Positions 47,924 to 56,623 are shown, counted from the first letter of the stretch. The stretch: 59,784 bases of DNA from an uncultured Eubacterium sp. (GCA_900551945.1 URYE01000008.1:1-59784), one strand, 5' to 3'. A program made the numbers and translations. The notes: generated by a model from the sequence alone, not told the origin.

Positions 47924-48055
47924 TCACATTATCTTTAAGTCTTCATTTTCTAGCATAAGCAATACTAGAGTAATCTTTGTGACGACTCCTGATGTTATAT
48001 ACATAGGTAATGCTTCATTATGACCTTCTGGTATATATGTTACATTCGATGTCAT
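47924..48055 (-). pseudogene. Small ORF or gene remnant between McrC and the helicase
   Basis: A 43-codon minus-strand frame, MTSNVTYIPEGHNEALPMYI then TSGVVTKITLVLLMLENEDL, that looks like real protein. The frame stays open only a few codons upstream to a stop and no ribosome site is evident. I do not recognise the family. It may be the tail of a gene lost when the restriction locus arrived, or a short functional ORF. Confidence 0.4.
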
Positions 48056-48131
48056 ATCATCTGAAATGCTTATATGTCATTTAATTATTCTTTTTTCAAT
48101 AAAATCTATAATTTCATTTTATATAATGCCC

Positions 48132-49169
48132 CTAAATCGTATCAAAATAAGTTGTAACTATATCATCTAATGTATGCGCAATTTGTATGAAATCCGTATT
48201 TAAATCTAATGTTTTAACACTAATTTTATTCCCGCTCATACTATAATCATTATCTGGTAAAATTTTCTCGTCTGTTTTGGCATAAAGTAACATTCCTGCA
48301 ACATCATGTTCTTTGTCATTAAAATTGTAATCCATATTTTTTACATATGTAAATATCTGATACAAATTTCCAGAATGGATTTTGGGATTATCAAATTTGA
48401 CCTGTGTAGCATGAGAATAATATTTCGCATCTATAATAAGTATCTTGTTATTTTTTTCAAGCATAATGTCACTTTGCATCACCGGTAACATCGTATTAAT
48501 TCCATCATCTAGAGCCCATGGAATTTGTGACGCACTGACTTTCAATTCTTTATGTTCTTTTCTAAAATACTCTAAAATAAATTTCTCGTAAAGACGACTC
48601 ATCCTTTGCTCATCTATATATTTTTGTAGTTTCATATTTCCTGCAATATCTGTTTGCAACACCCCTTTTAATACCAAATAACATACATTCACCATCATTT
48701 CATAAGTTTTGTTATTTTTATTAAAACGTTGATGCCAATTTATCTGAGATGGTTTTATCTCTGTTATTCCATCAAAGTATAAAAGTAATCGCCTTATCTC
48801 TTTCTTGTTTTGTATACTTATATCGCTATGTAACAATACAAGCATTGTTATTTTCAATATTCTATTCAAATTTGAATCTACCGAAAATTCATCATATTCA
48901 CAAATAACCTTATGGTTCATCAAAGTATTTTGCTTTAATGATTCGGATAATAATATCTTCCCTTTAGGTCCACTCAACACATCATTAGTTTCTCTATATT
49001 CTCTTCCCAACCCTCTCTTTATTTGTACTGATACGGCTTTACATAAAATTGAGGCTAACAAATCCGCAGTATTTTTAAACTCTTCATTAACACATTTTTC
49101 ATAGCCCTGAGCACGTAAAACCTGATACGCATAAGAAAGCATATAATAAATATTTTGAATTTTTATCAT
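48132..49169 (-). CDS. mcrC: McrC-family nuclease subunit
   Basis: A 345-residue McrC-like partner of the McrB motor. The N-terminal beta region holds GPKGKILLSESLK, and the PD-(D/E)XK core is PVMQSDIMLEKNNKILIIDAKYYSH with Asp, Asp and Lys in order (quoted as SDIML and IIDAKYY). It overlaps mcrB by 4 bp (ATGA), typical of mcrBC. It would cut DNA that the complex recognises. Final gene of the 54.1-48.1 kb operon. Confidence 0.9.
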   Translation of the reverse strand: MIKIQNIYYMLSYAYQVLRAQGYEKCVNEEFKNTADLLASILCKAVSVQIKRGLGREYRETNDVLSGPKGKILLSESLKQNTLMNHKVICEYDEFSVDSNLNRILKITMLVLLHSDISIQNKKEIRRLLLYFDGITEIKPSQINWHQRFNKNNKTYEMMVNVCYLVLKGVLQTDIAGNMKLQKYIDEQRMSRLYEKFILEYFRKEHKELKVSASQIPWALDDGINTMLPVMQSDIMLEKNNKILIIDAKYYSHATQVKFDNPKIHSGNLYQIFTYVKNMDYNFNDKEHDVAGMLLYAKTDEKILPDNDYSMSGNKISVKTLDLNTDFIQIAHTLDDIVTTYFDTI

Positions 49170-50635
49170 TGAACTGAACCGTAAAGTGCCCTTTCCCAGT
49201 CACGAATTTTTTCTGGCTCATCAAACCAATATTCATTTATTAATGGAACCAATTCATACCTAACGACTGAATTTAACCAACTATCATCAATCTCGTTTTC
49301 CGTACAGAAATAACTATGTCCTATCATAAAGCCTTTTCCTAAAGTTTCGTCATCTTCTATCGCCTTATTTAAACGTTCAACTGTAGAAATAAGATTATTA
49401 AATTTAAGATTATTTTTACTATCTTTATATTTTATAAATCCTTCAGTATTAAACGCCGGAACAAACTCATAAAATGCAAATCGACGTCTTAAGGCATAAT
49501 CCAACATTGCTAAACTTCTATCCGCAGTGTTCATCAAGCCTATCAAATATACATTCTTTGGCACCGAAAATTGCTCATCTGAATATATGAGCTGAATTTT
49601 CATCCCCCTCTTGTCGTTTTCTATCAGCATAAACAGCTCTCCAAAAATTTTACTTAAATTTCCTCGATTAATCTCATCAATAATAAAGAAATAATCATTG
49701 TCACTATCTATCTCAGCTCTTTTGCAAAAATTGTAAAATGCTCCCTTCTTTAATTCAAACCCATTCTTCGTAGGTCTATATCCCATAATAAAATCTTCGT
49801 AAGAATAACTTTGATGAAACTGAACCATCATTACTCTACTGGTATCTTTTACCCCCATCATAGAATAGGCTAAACGTTTTGCTGCAAACGTTTTTCCTAC
49901 TCCTGGTGCTCCTTCTAAAATAATATTTTTCTTATTTTTTATAAGGCTAATAAGCGTATTATACGCTTCCTTATTCATATACACTTCATTCAAGAACATT
50001 TTCGGAGTATATTCTAGATATTCAATTTCTAATTCCTCAATATCCTCTGGCATCTCTTCATCAAATAATCTAAGTAAATTTTCCACATAATCAGAATAAG
50101 CAGTGATATCTGTCAAAGTTTTCATAGCAGCTTGACCTGGATGCCCCCACTCACCCTTATTGGTCCATCTTACTTTTCTTACGTTGTTATATCCATCTGA
50201 AGCGCTATCATCATAATAATAATCCGATATAACCTCCCCTTTGCCAACAATTTTATGCATGCCTTTCTTTACAATTATTACATCCCCAACTTTCATTTCT
50301 CTTGAAAATTGCCACATAGCATGAGCAGTATTTTTATATGACAATAATGGATCAAAGCATTCTTTCAGTTGTTGCTTCATTTCATCCTTGGTTGCAAATC
50401 CCAATAGATTTCCTATTTTCCCCCAGCCAATGGCCATTATTTCTTTGTTATAAAATTCCTCCCATTTACAAGCTCTATCCCCTGGCGAATATATCCAATA
50501 ATGTCTTGTTGAAATATCACTGTTAGCATCAGCTGGAACCGAAACAACTTTTGCTTTCTCCTCGCTATTAGATGTCGAGTATTTTAACAAACTACTTAAA
50601 TTATCCATTGTATTATGTATAGTTTCTTGATTCAT
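49166..50635 (-). CDS. mcrB: McrB-like AAA+ motor with EVE-type reader domain
   Basis: A 489-residue protein. After a short tail, residues about 27-190 have an EVE/PUA-like fold pattern (HYWIYSPGDRACKWEEFYN, AIGWGKIG, WQFSREMKVGDVIIVKKG, GKGEVISDYYY), a reader of modified bases. The AAA+ part has ILEGAPGVGKTF, FFIIDEINRGNLSKIFGE with the McrB NRGN signature, and LMNTADRS. Start at ATG 50635, which overlaps the previous stop (TGATG); a GTG one codon upstream is also possible. Having its own reader, it differs from the shorter McrB of the first locus. Confidence 0.9.
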   Translation of the reverse strand: MNQETIHNTMDNLSSLLKYSTSNSEEKAKVVSVPADANSDISTRHYWIYSPGDRACKWEEFYNKEIMAIGWGKIGNLLGFATKDEMKQQLKECFDPLLSYKNTAHAMWQFSREMKVGDVIIVKKGMHKIVGKGEVISDYYYDDSASDGYNNVRKVRWTNKGEWGHPGQAAMKTLTDITAYSDYVENLLRLFDEEMPEDIEELEIEYLEYTPKMFLNEVYMNKEAYNTLISLIKNKKNIILEGAPGVGKTFAAKRLAYSMMGVKDTSRVMMVQFHQSYSYEDFIMGYRPTKNGFELKKGAFYNFCKRAEIDSDNDYFFIIDEINRGNLSKIFGELFMLIENDKRGMKIQLIYSDEQFSVPKNVYLIGLMNTADRSLAMLDYALRRRFAFYEFVPAFNTEGFIKYKDSKNNLKFNNLISTVERLNKAIEDDETLGKGFMIGHSYFCTENEIDDSWLNSVVRYELVPLINEYWFDEPEKIRDWERALYGSVQ

Positions 50636-51441
50636 CACGCATTACCTCCACTATTCTTATATAGATTTTCCAAATAATAATCTGATAATACTTTCTCTTT
50701 TATATCATTATGGCGATCTGAAGACGTCATAAACCAACTGGGCCTCTGCACCACATACAAAAGTCCTGCAAACTCAAAATGTTGTGGCGTATATTGATGT
50801 CCCTTTGGTTTTTCTACAACGTTTTTCATAGTAAACGCATAATCCCCATCTCTATATTTTTTAATATTTGTCTCTAAATTTTTTTCCTCCACAGGATCAT
50901 CATCATGCCTTACAAATGTGTTTAGCATGTACCATTCCCATTTATCTAATTTTGAATATTTTTGTAATGCTTTTAAAGTAGCCCTCAACGGACACAGATG
51001 GGAACCATCTGAATTTGTAAAATAATAATTCATCACAGCATCACAGTACGCTTCTTCATATAATGTCTTTATTTGAAGTTCTACTCTTTTCTTTGTAGCG
51101 TTATCAATTGATGGATCATTCACAACCTGATTCTCTAATGTTGCAGCATTATAAATTAATAATCCCCTCTCAGTTAATAACTCATCAGCTTTCAATTCTC
51201 CTCGACTAGAAAAACACACCCTATTTATTAATCCAAGATTTTCGCTGACTTTTTTTACTGTTCTTACTACACCTGCAGATGACATGCCAATTTTAGTTGC
51301 CAACTCTTCTTGAAGGACATTCCCCCATTTACGTTCTCTGACAAAATCCGGCAACATTAAATAATAGATAATCATTCTAAATTGTCTATGAAATTCTGGT
51401 CCAATATTTCGACCAGTATAGTCCCAGCCTTTTAGCTCCAT
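50635..51441 (-). CDS. Winged-helix-like protein of the second restriction locus
   Basis: A 268-residue protein of unknown role. Residues about 45-75 (LATKIGMSSAGVVRTVKKVS) look like a helix-turn-helix, with a wing-like LGLINRVCFSSRG. The rest is mixed, with QRPSWFMTSSDRHNDIKE near the end. GAGG precedes ATG at 51441, ten bases after the second methyltransferase stop, and its own stop overlaps mcrB. Conserved placement between methyltransferases and McrBC suggests a specificity factor, nuclease adaptor or regulator. Confidence 0.6.
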   Translation of the reverse strand: MELKGWDYTGRNIGPEFHRQFRMIIYYLMLPDFVRERKWGNVLQEELATKIGMSSAGVVRTVKKVSENLGLINRVCFSSRGELKADELLTERGLLIYNAATLENQVVNDPSIDNATKKRVELQIKTLYEEAYCDAVMNYYFTNSDGSHLCPLRATLKALQKYSKLDKWEWYMLNTFVRHDDDPVEEKNLETNIKKYRDGDYAFTMKNVVEKPKGHQYTPQHFEFAGLLYVVQRPSWFMTSSDRHNDIKEKVLSDYYLENLYKNSGGNA

Positions 51442-51451
51442 AAATACCTCA

Positions 51452-52717
51452 CTACTTCTTTCTTAAAACTAAAATCTCGTCATATTTGATTATTCCTCCC
51501 CTATTGCCTCGTGGCAAATGCAAATATCGATCTCTAATCAAATATTTGAAACCAATTTGATATGTATATCCATTTTTTTCTGCTATTTCTTGAAGGATTT
51601 TTGCAGTTGGAATAACTTGTCCTCTAATATTACTATCTCCAACAACAATTGTATAATATCCCCCTGGTTTAAGAGCCTCCTTCACTGCCATTAAATTTTT
51701 AGACATATCTTCAAAATATGTATTAACCATTTTTGCTCTCTTGGCATCTACCGCATATATTTCAGATACTATAGGATGTAAAATTTCTGATTGATTTGCA
51801 TATATAAATTCGTTATAAAAGGATCCTACGCTTTCTGTTCCAATATATGATTTTCTATTATTTCTCAACTCAGAATCGGTTGCTAACCCCAACCACATAT
51901 CCTCAAACTTTAGGCTACGAACATAATCATATGCATTGATATATGGTGGTGATGTAATAGCCGCATCTATATTACTTTTGACATTAATAATACGTGCATC
52001 ATTACTTTCCAGAACTTTACTTGTATTATTAAATTTGCTAACCACTTCTGAATATTCTATAATTGCCTTTCTATACATCTCTTCATATTTAAAAAATATT
52101 TCCATTGGTATTTCCGGAATCTTCGGATATCTAGTAGATATATAAGGCTTGGGCGAAACCTCGTCTGCATTAGAACATTTCCTAATTATGCCAGCCAATA
52201 CAACATACAAATAATTTTTCACCCTACCATTATTTTCACAGCTTTTGTCTATAAACCACTTTATAAAAGAAAGCTGTACAATTGACGTTTCGCAAAACCA
52301 TTTCTCTATATTTTGTATTTGGGGTACCCAATGCCGCTTTAAATCTGAACTTTTCGCAGTTTTTAATCCATTTACAACTCTATCGATTAACTTAAAATCC
52401 TCAATCTTATACTCTTCTGTTTTCACGCTAATTAACAAACGTGCAAACGGATCTATATCAACTGATAATGCATTACGACCTAGTAACATTGCTTCTATTG
52501 CCGTAGTCCCAGAGCCACAAAATGGATCCAAAATAGTATCTCCAATATCAGAAAAATTTTTTATTGCATATCTCGGTACAGCCGAAATGTATCTAGTAGG
52601 ATATTTGTTAAATAATCTATTTGTTGATGATACAACCTTGGATTTATCTGGTATAATTTCATACACCTGCCCCTGAACTGCATCTGCCGGAAAGTCTTGT
52701 AGTTTTATAGTATTCAT
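51452..52717 (-). CDS. DNA amino-methyltransferase, second of the pair
   Basis: A 421-residue enzyme with motif I ILDPFCGSGTTAIEAMLLG and the acidic DIDPFA near the N-terminus, then the catalytic motif IV AAITSPPYINAYDYV at about 262. The SPPY form is common in N4-cytosine enzymes, but adenine is not excluded. The C-terminal VIPTAKILQEIAEKNGY resembles the partner enzyme, so the two arose by an old duplication. ATG at 52717 with GAGG is chosen; a GTG at 52729 overlaps the previous stop. Confidence 0.88.
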   Translation of the reverse strand: MNTIKLQDFPADAVQGQVYEIIPDKSKVVSSTNRLFNKYPTRYISAVPRYAIKNFSDIGDTILDPFCGSGTTAIEAMLLGRNALSVDIDPFARLLISVKTEEYKIEDFKLIDRVVNGLKTAKSSDLKRHWVPQIQNIEKWFCETSIVQLSFIKWFIDKSCENNGRVKNYLYVVLAGIIRKCSNADEVSPKPYISTRYPKIPEIPMEIFFKYEEMYRKAIIEYSEVVSKFNNTSKVLESNDARIINVKSNIDAAITSPPYINAYDYVRSLKFEDMWLGLATDSELRNNRKSYIGTESVGSFYNEFIYANQSEILHPIVSEIYAVDAKRAKMVNTYFEDMSKNLMAVKEALKPGGYYTIVVGDSNIRGQVIPTAKILQEIAEKNGYTYQIGFKYLIRDRYLHLPRGNRGGIIKYDEILVLRKK

Positions 52718-52725
52718 GTTGTACC

Positions 52726-54033
52726 TCACTTCTTTAGTTTTACAATACTTTCCCTTAAGTATTGCCTTATATGCTCTGTTTTTTTATACTGTTGAGAACT
52801 GGTAATTATAAGTCTCTTAACTTCTATTTCTTCAACTTGAAATCCCAAGCTTTCCCCGATTTTTGCAAGAAAAATATCTGTTGGAATAATTATTCCAGCA
52901 TAAGCCGAATTACTTACAACTATCGAACAATGTCCCCCTTTTTTCAAAGCTATATAAATCTGTTTTAATATTTCTTCCATGTCCGCAAAATACCCATTTA
53001 ACATATCTGGAATTCTATTAGTCCATAACTTTTGCTGTCTCAACAATGGTAAAATTTCATCATTTAGCTCTGACAAATAAAAATTTTCATAGCGGTTTGG
53101 CCACGTTGCATGGCAATGTGATCGAATAGATTTCATTCTAATACTCTTTTGGCCTTCTGTTGAATGAATAAAATCACCAAACCATAATTCTACAATGTAA
53201 ATCTTTGTATAATCAAAACAGTTTGCATAAGGTGGTGAAAAAAGTACTAAATCCAAAGATTCTCTTTTTACTTTCTCCAAAATTGTCGTCGCACTATCTA
53301 TATTCAAATCCGGTATAGGCCCATTATCTTGCGAATCGTAATCCTCTTTTATAGATTTAATCTTTTCAATTATTTTTTCTAAGGCATATGCCATAGCGCC
53401 TTTTTCACCATATGTCGGAGGATTTTTCTTTTTCTTTAATCCATTTCCTGCCTTCCTATATAATGAACACTGTTCTATGGTACATAGCCATGAAAATTTT
53501 AATAATTCACCTGCTTTTGATTCTTGATTGTTAAGTATATAATTTCTAATATTTAACTGGCACTGCAGCATATCTTCATCAAAAACCCGACACATATATT
53601 CATTATCTATAGAATGACAATTTTTATATACTTTTACCTTCCTTAATTCATCTACAAGCTTATCAAGTTCCTCCATATCCTTCTCTGTATAAACATTAGT
53701 TTTTACTTTTGTAATAAATGACGCAAATGGATTAACCTCAAAACCAATTGAATTAATACCATGCTTTTGTGCAACTGTTAATGTTGTCCCTGCGCCACAA
53801 AACGGATCACAAACAATACAGTTTTTATCTATATCATATTCTTCAAAAATTTTTTCAACTAAGATTGGTGAAAAACCTTCTTTATAATTAAACCATCTAT
53901 GTCGTGCAAAATCAGAACTAAAAACAAAATTAGAATCAACATTTGTATATGTCGCGCTTTCAAATCCTCCATTCACCACATTATAATTTTCGTCAAGTTT
54001 TTTATAAAAAACCGGCAAATCATTATAATTCAT
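52726..54033 (-). CDS. DNA amino-methyltransferase, first of the pair
   Basis: A 435-residue SAM enzyme. Motif I VCDPFCGAGTTLTVAQKHG and GFEVNPFA lie at about 84, the catalytic motif VLFSPPYANCFDYTKIY at about 268. A Cys-rich middle and CSLYRKAGNGLKKKK may form the target-recognition part. ATG at 54033 follows GGAGG, which lies inside the upstream 35-codon leader ORF, so the two are coupled. The pair of SPPY enzymes presumably methylates the two strands of an asymmetric site or two sites. Confidence 0.9.
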   Translation of the reverse strand: MNYNDLPVFYKKLDENYNVVNGGFESATYTNVDSNFVFSSDFARHRWFNYKEGFSPILVEKIFEEYDIDKNCIVCDPFCGAGTTLTVAQKHGINSIGFEVNPFASFITKVKTNVYTEKDMEELDKLVDELRKVKVYKNCHSIDNEYMCRVFDEDMLQCQLNIRNYILNNQESKAGELLKFSWLCTIEQCSLYRKAGNGLKKKKNPPTYGEKGAMAYALEKIIEKIKSIKEDYDSQDNGPIPDLNIDSATTILEKVKRESLDLVLFSPPYANCFDYTKIYIVELWFGDFIHSTEGQKSIRMKSIRSHCHATWPNRYENFYLSELNDEILPLLRQQKLWTNRIPDMLNGYFADMEEILKQIYIALKKGGHCSIVVSNSAYAGIIIPTDIFLAKIGESLGFQVEEIEVKRLIITSSQQYKKTEHIRQYLRESIVKLKK

Positions 54034-54130
54034 TGGAATTTCCTCCACAATTCTTTTTTCTCGGAGCCTGTGGCTTTATTGCCGCTTCAGAAATCAACCA
54101 CATATTTCCTTTATATTCTGCAGTAGTCAT
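54023..54130 (-). CDS. 35-residue leader ORF of the second restriction operon
   Basis: A short ORF (MTTAEYKGNMWLISEAAIKP, then basic QAPRKKNCGGNSNEL) beginning 32 bases after the -10 box and preceded by a perfect GGAGG five bases from ATG. Its stop at 54023 overlaps the methyltransferase start at 54033 in another frame, and its last codons contain that gene's ribosome site. This arrangement implies translational coupling; the peptide itself may be a controller or a subunit. No family is recognised. Confidence 0.7.
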   Translation of the reverse strand: MTTAEYKGNMWLISEAAIKPQAPRKKNCGGNSNEL

Positions 54131-54161
54131 ATAATCCTCCAACTTGAAAATATCCAATTAT

Positions 54162-54190
54162 ATTATATTCTCTCATCGGAATACTTTCAA
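54162..54190 (-). promoter_or_regulatory. Promoter of the second restriction operon
   Basis: On the minus strand TTGAAA (54190-54185), 17-bp spacer, TATAAT (54167-54162). It gives a transcript starting about 25 bases before the leader ORF. Confidence 0.8.
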
Positions 54191-54326
54191 CCAAAATACG
54201 AGGCGTTTCATATAATCTAGACACATTGACAAAACTTTTTGCCCTAAAAAATCCCAATTTTTTTCATATTAAAATATATTTATTTTCCACTAAGCCTCAT
54301 AAATACGGTATTTTTTGTTATTTATT

Positions 54327-54391
54327 TCTATAACCTCAACAACTTGATTTAATATTTCAACAGAAAAAATATAATCAAGTTATTTTAATTC
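54327..54391 (-). pseudogene. 65-bp relic of the DUF3427 helicase gene
   Basis: Aligned without gaps to 46266-46330 inside the helicase gene, 57 of 65 bases match, including 33 in a row. It is in the same orientation and frame (LDYIFSVEILN is kept) but has an in-frame stop in place of one Pro. It is the only part of that gene found here. The rest of 54134-54460 holds the promoter above and AT-rich sequence. Confidence 0.85.
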
Positions 54392-54472
54392 TAAACTTTA
54401 CAAGCTAATATCAAAAACTTATTATATAAATATACTATTCTTTTATTTTTAAGTAATATTATGGAGGTTTTT

Positions 54473-55654
54473 ATGGAAAATTTTAATTACTACGCCCCAA
54501 CCAAAGTTATATTTGGCAAGGACACTGAAAAACAGACAGGACAGCTTATCAAAGAATTAGGTTGTAAAAAAGTATTAATTCACTATGGAAGTGGTAGTGT
54601 AAAAAGAAGTGGTCTTCTTGACCGCATTAAAGCTTCTCTTAATGAAGCTGAAATAAGTTATACAGAACTTGGAGGAGTTGTACCTAACCCTCGTCTTAGC
54701 TTAGTCTATGAAGGCATTGAACTTTGTAAAAAAGAAAATGTTGACTTTATTCTTGCCGTAGGTGGTGGTAGTGTTATTGACTCATCTAAAGCAATCGGAT
54801 ATGGAGTTTTTAACGGAGGTGATGTATGGGATTTTTATAATTTCAAAAGACAAGCAAACGGATGTCTTCCTATTGGTACCGTTCTTACAATAGCTGCCGC
54901 TGGAAGTGAAATGAGTTCTTCTTCTGTTATAACAAATGAAGACGGGCTTATAAAACGTGGCTACAGTAGTGATTACAGTCGTGCTAAATTTGCAATAATG
55001 AATCCAGAACTTACAATGACTCTTCCTGCATATCAGACAGCTTGCGGTTGTACAGACATTCTCATGCACACTATGGAACGTTATTTTAACCAAAGTGAAA
55101 ATATGGAACTTACTGATGGAATAAGTGAAGCCCTTATGCGTACTGTTATAAAAAATGCTATTATTTTGAAAAATGAACCTAACAATTATAATGCCAGAGC
55201 TGAAGTGATGTGGGCAGGTAGCCTTTCACACAACGGTCTTACAGGTTGTGGAACTGATGGTGGTGACTGGGCTACTCACAAACTTGAACATGAACTCGGT
55301 GGACTTTTTGATGTAGCTCATGGTGCTGGACTTGCTGCTATATGGAGTAGTTGGGCAAGATATGTACTCGATGCTAGACCAACCCGTTTTGCTCAATTTG
55401 CAGTAAATGTTCTCAATGTCACACCACAAGATGATGTAACTCAAACAGCATTAAAAGGTATTTCTGCTATGGAAGATTTCTACCATTCAATTGGTATGCC
55501 TACTAACATTACAGAACTAGGCATACACCCAACCAAAGAACAAATTCAAACAATGGCAGAAAAATGTGATATATCAGCTAAACATAAATTAGGAAAAGTT
55601 AAACAACTTTCAGTTGATGATATGGTCAATATATACACTAATGCACTTAATTAA
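54473..55654 (+). CDS. Iron-containing alcohol dehydrogenase (butanol dehydrogenase type)
   Basis: A 393-residue NAD(P)H-dependent enzyme that reduces aldehydes to alcohols in fermentation. The nucleotide-binding GGGSVIDSSKAIG lies near 93, and the metal site residues are in CTDILMHTMERYF (Asp, His) and EHELGGLFDVAHGAG (two His). Length and motifs match BdhA/YqhD-like enzymes. GGAGG stands five bases before ATG 54473; four upstream in-frame codons are ignored. Single gene. Confidence 0.93.
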   Translation: MENFNYYAPTKVIFGKDTEKQTGQLIKELGCKKVLIHYGSGSVKRSGLLDRIKASLNEAEISYTELGGVVPNPRLSLVYEGIELCKKENVDFILAVGGGSVIDSSKAIGYGVFNGGDVWDFYNFKRQANGCLPIGTVLTIAAAGSEMSSSSVITNEDGLIKRGYSSDYSRAKFAIMNPELTMTLPAYQTACGCTDILMHTMERYFNQSENMELTDGISEALMRTVIKNAIILKNEPNNYNARAEVMWAGSLSHNGLTGCGTDGGDWATHKLEHELGGLFDVAHGAGLAAIWSSWARYVLDARPTRFAQFAVNVLNVTPQDDVTQTALKGISAMEDFYHSIGMPTNITELGIHPTKEQIQTMAEKCDISAKHKLGKVKQLSVDDMVNIYTNALN

Positions 55655-55696
55655 AATCAAATATCAGTACAATATATTTATTTGAACAATTCTATT

Positions 55697-55930
55697 ATGT
55701 AGAAAATAAGACAGGATTTATATATTGGTAATAACATACAAAAACTTAGAAAACAATGACACCTTACACAAGAGTCCGTTGTTAATAATTTACAATTATA
55801 AGGTATTGAAATATCAAGAAGTAGTTATTCACAAATCAAATGTAGAACATTCAATATTCGCAATCTAACACTCGTTGTACTAGCCGAACTATTTAATGTT
55901 GAATACAATGCCTTCTTTGAAAATTTATAA
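55697..55930 (+). pseudogene. XRE-type regulator with three in-frame stop codons
   Basis: A single reading frame of 78 codons reads as an XRE helix-turn-helix protein (GNNIQKLRKQ-stop-HLTQESVVNNLQL-stop-GIEISRSSYSQI, ending LAELFNVEYNAFFENL). Stops are TAG at codon 2, TGA and TAA in the interior. There is no frameshift, so decay is by point mutation only. The family is evident from the LTQE and ISRSSYSQIE-like recognition helix. Non-functional. Confidence 0.8.
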
Positions 55931-55942
55931 AAATATATTAAA

Positions 55943-55985
55943 AATAGACCAGAAGTTATATTAAACTTATAACCTCTGGTCTATT
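55943..55985 (-). terminator. Terminator of the hsp20 operon
   Basis: AATAGACCAGA pairs with TCTGGTCTATT, with an inner GTTATA/TATAAC pair. On the minus strand it is followed by a T-rich run, 60 bases past the 27-codon ORF. Confidence 0.75.
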
Positions 55986-56044
55986 ACTAATTACTCATCA
56001 CTTTAATATATAATCAAGCATTAATACTTTTAATTAACATATCA

Positions 56045-56128
56045 CTATTCGTAAATATGTTTCTTTTTAGTATTCTTAGCTTTTCCTTGTTTTTTCTTTA
56101 ATGGATGTTTTGGATTTTTATCTGACAT
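56045..56128 (-). CDS. 27-residue lysine-rich small protein
   Basis: MSDKNPKHPLKKKQGKAKNT followed by KKKHIYE: 27 residues, 11 of them Lys. GAGG sits eight bases before ATG at 56128. It lies 30 bases after hsp20 and before the terminator, so it shares that transcript. Highly basic short proteins of this kind often bind nucleic acid or ribosomes; that is speculation. Confidence 0.65.
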   Translation of the reverse strand: MSDKNPKHPLKKKQGKAKNTKKKHIYE

Positions 56129-56158
56129 AACAATTACCTCTTTTCTAATCTATAATAC

Positions 56159-56623
56159 TTATCCTTCAATAGATATATACTTGTTACCTTCTACTGCCTT
56201 TTTAGCTTCTTTCTTAGGAACAAACAGCTTCAAAATACCATGCTTAAATTCAGCTTTAATATCCGACTGTTCTACTTCTTCGCCTACATAAAAGCTTCTC
56301 TGACAAGCACCTGAATAACGTTCTTTTCTGATGTAATGTCCTGTTTCTTTTTCCTTTTCTTCCTCATCCAGTCCTTTAGCAGCACTGATTGTCAAATAAC
56401 CATTTTCAAGAGAAGCCGTAACTTCGTCTTTACTGAAACCTGGAAGGTCAACTACTAATTCATAGCCATTGTCCTTTTCCTTAATATCAGTCTTCATTAT
56501 TCTACCAGCTTTTCTGCCATACAACTTCTTTTCAACATTCTTTGCATCTTTGTCCATATAGAATGGAAAATCATCAAATAAATCATCAAACAAATTTTCT
56601 CCAAAAATACTAGGCATTAACAT
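56159..56623 (-). CDS. Hsp20/alpha-crystallin family heat shock protein
   Basis: A 154-residue small heat shock chaperone. The alpha-crystallin domain spans about 45-145, with ELVVDLPGFSKDEVTASLEN, the hallmark ENGYLTISA and the conserved FKHGILKLFVPKK. The N-terminus MLMPSIFGENLFDDLFDDF is typical. AAGGAG precedes the start. A CIRCE element overlapping the promoter lies upstream, so expression is likely repressed by HrcA and induced by heat. Confidence 0.95.
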   Translation of the reverse strand: MLMPSIFGENLFDDLFDDFPFYMDKDAKNVEKKLYGRKAGRIMKTDIKEKDNGYELVVDLPGFSKDEVTASLENGYLTISAAKGLDEEEKEKETGHYIRKERYSGACQRSFYVGEEVEQSDIKAEFKHGILKLFVPKKEAKKAVEGNKYISIEG

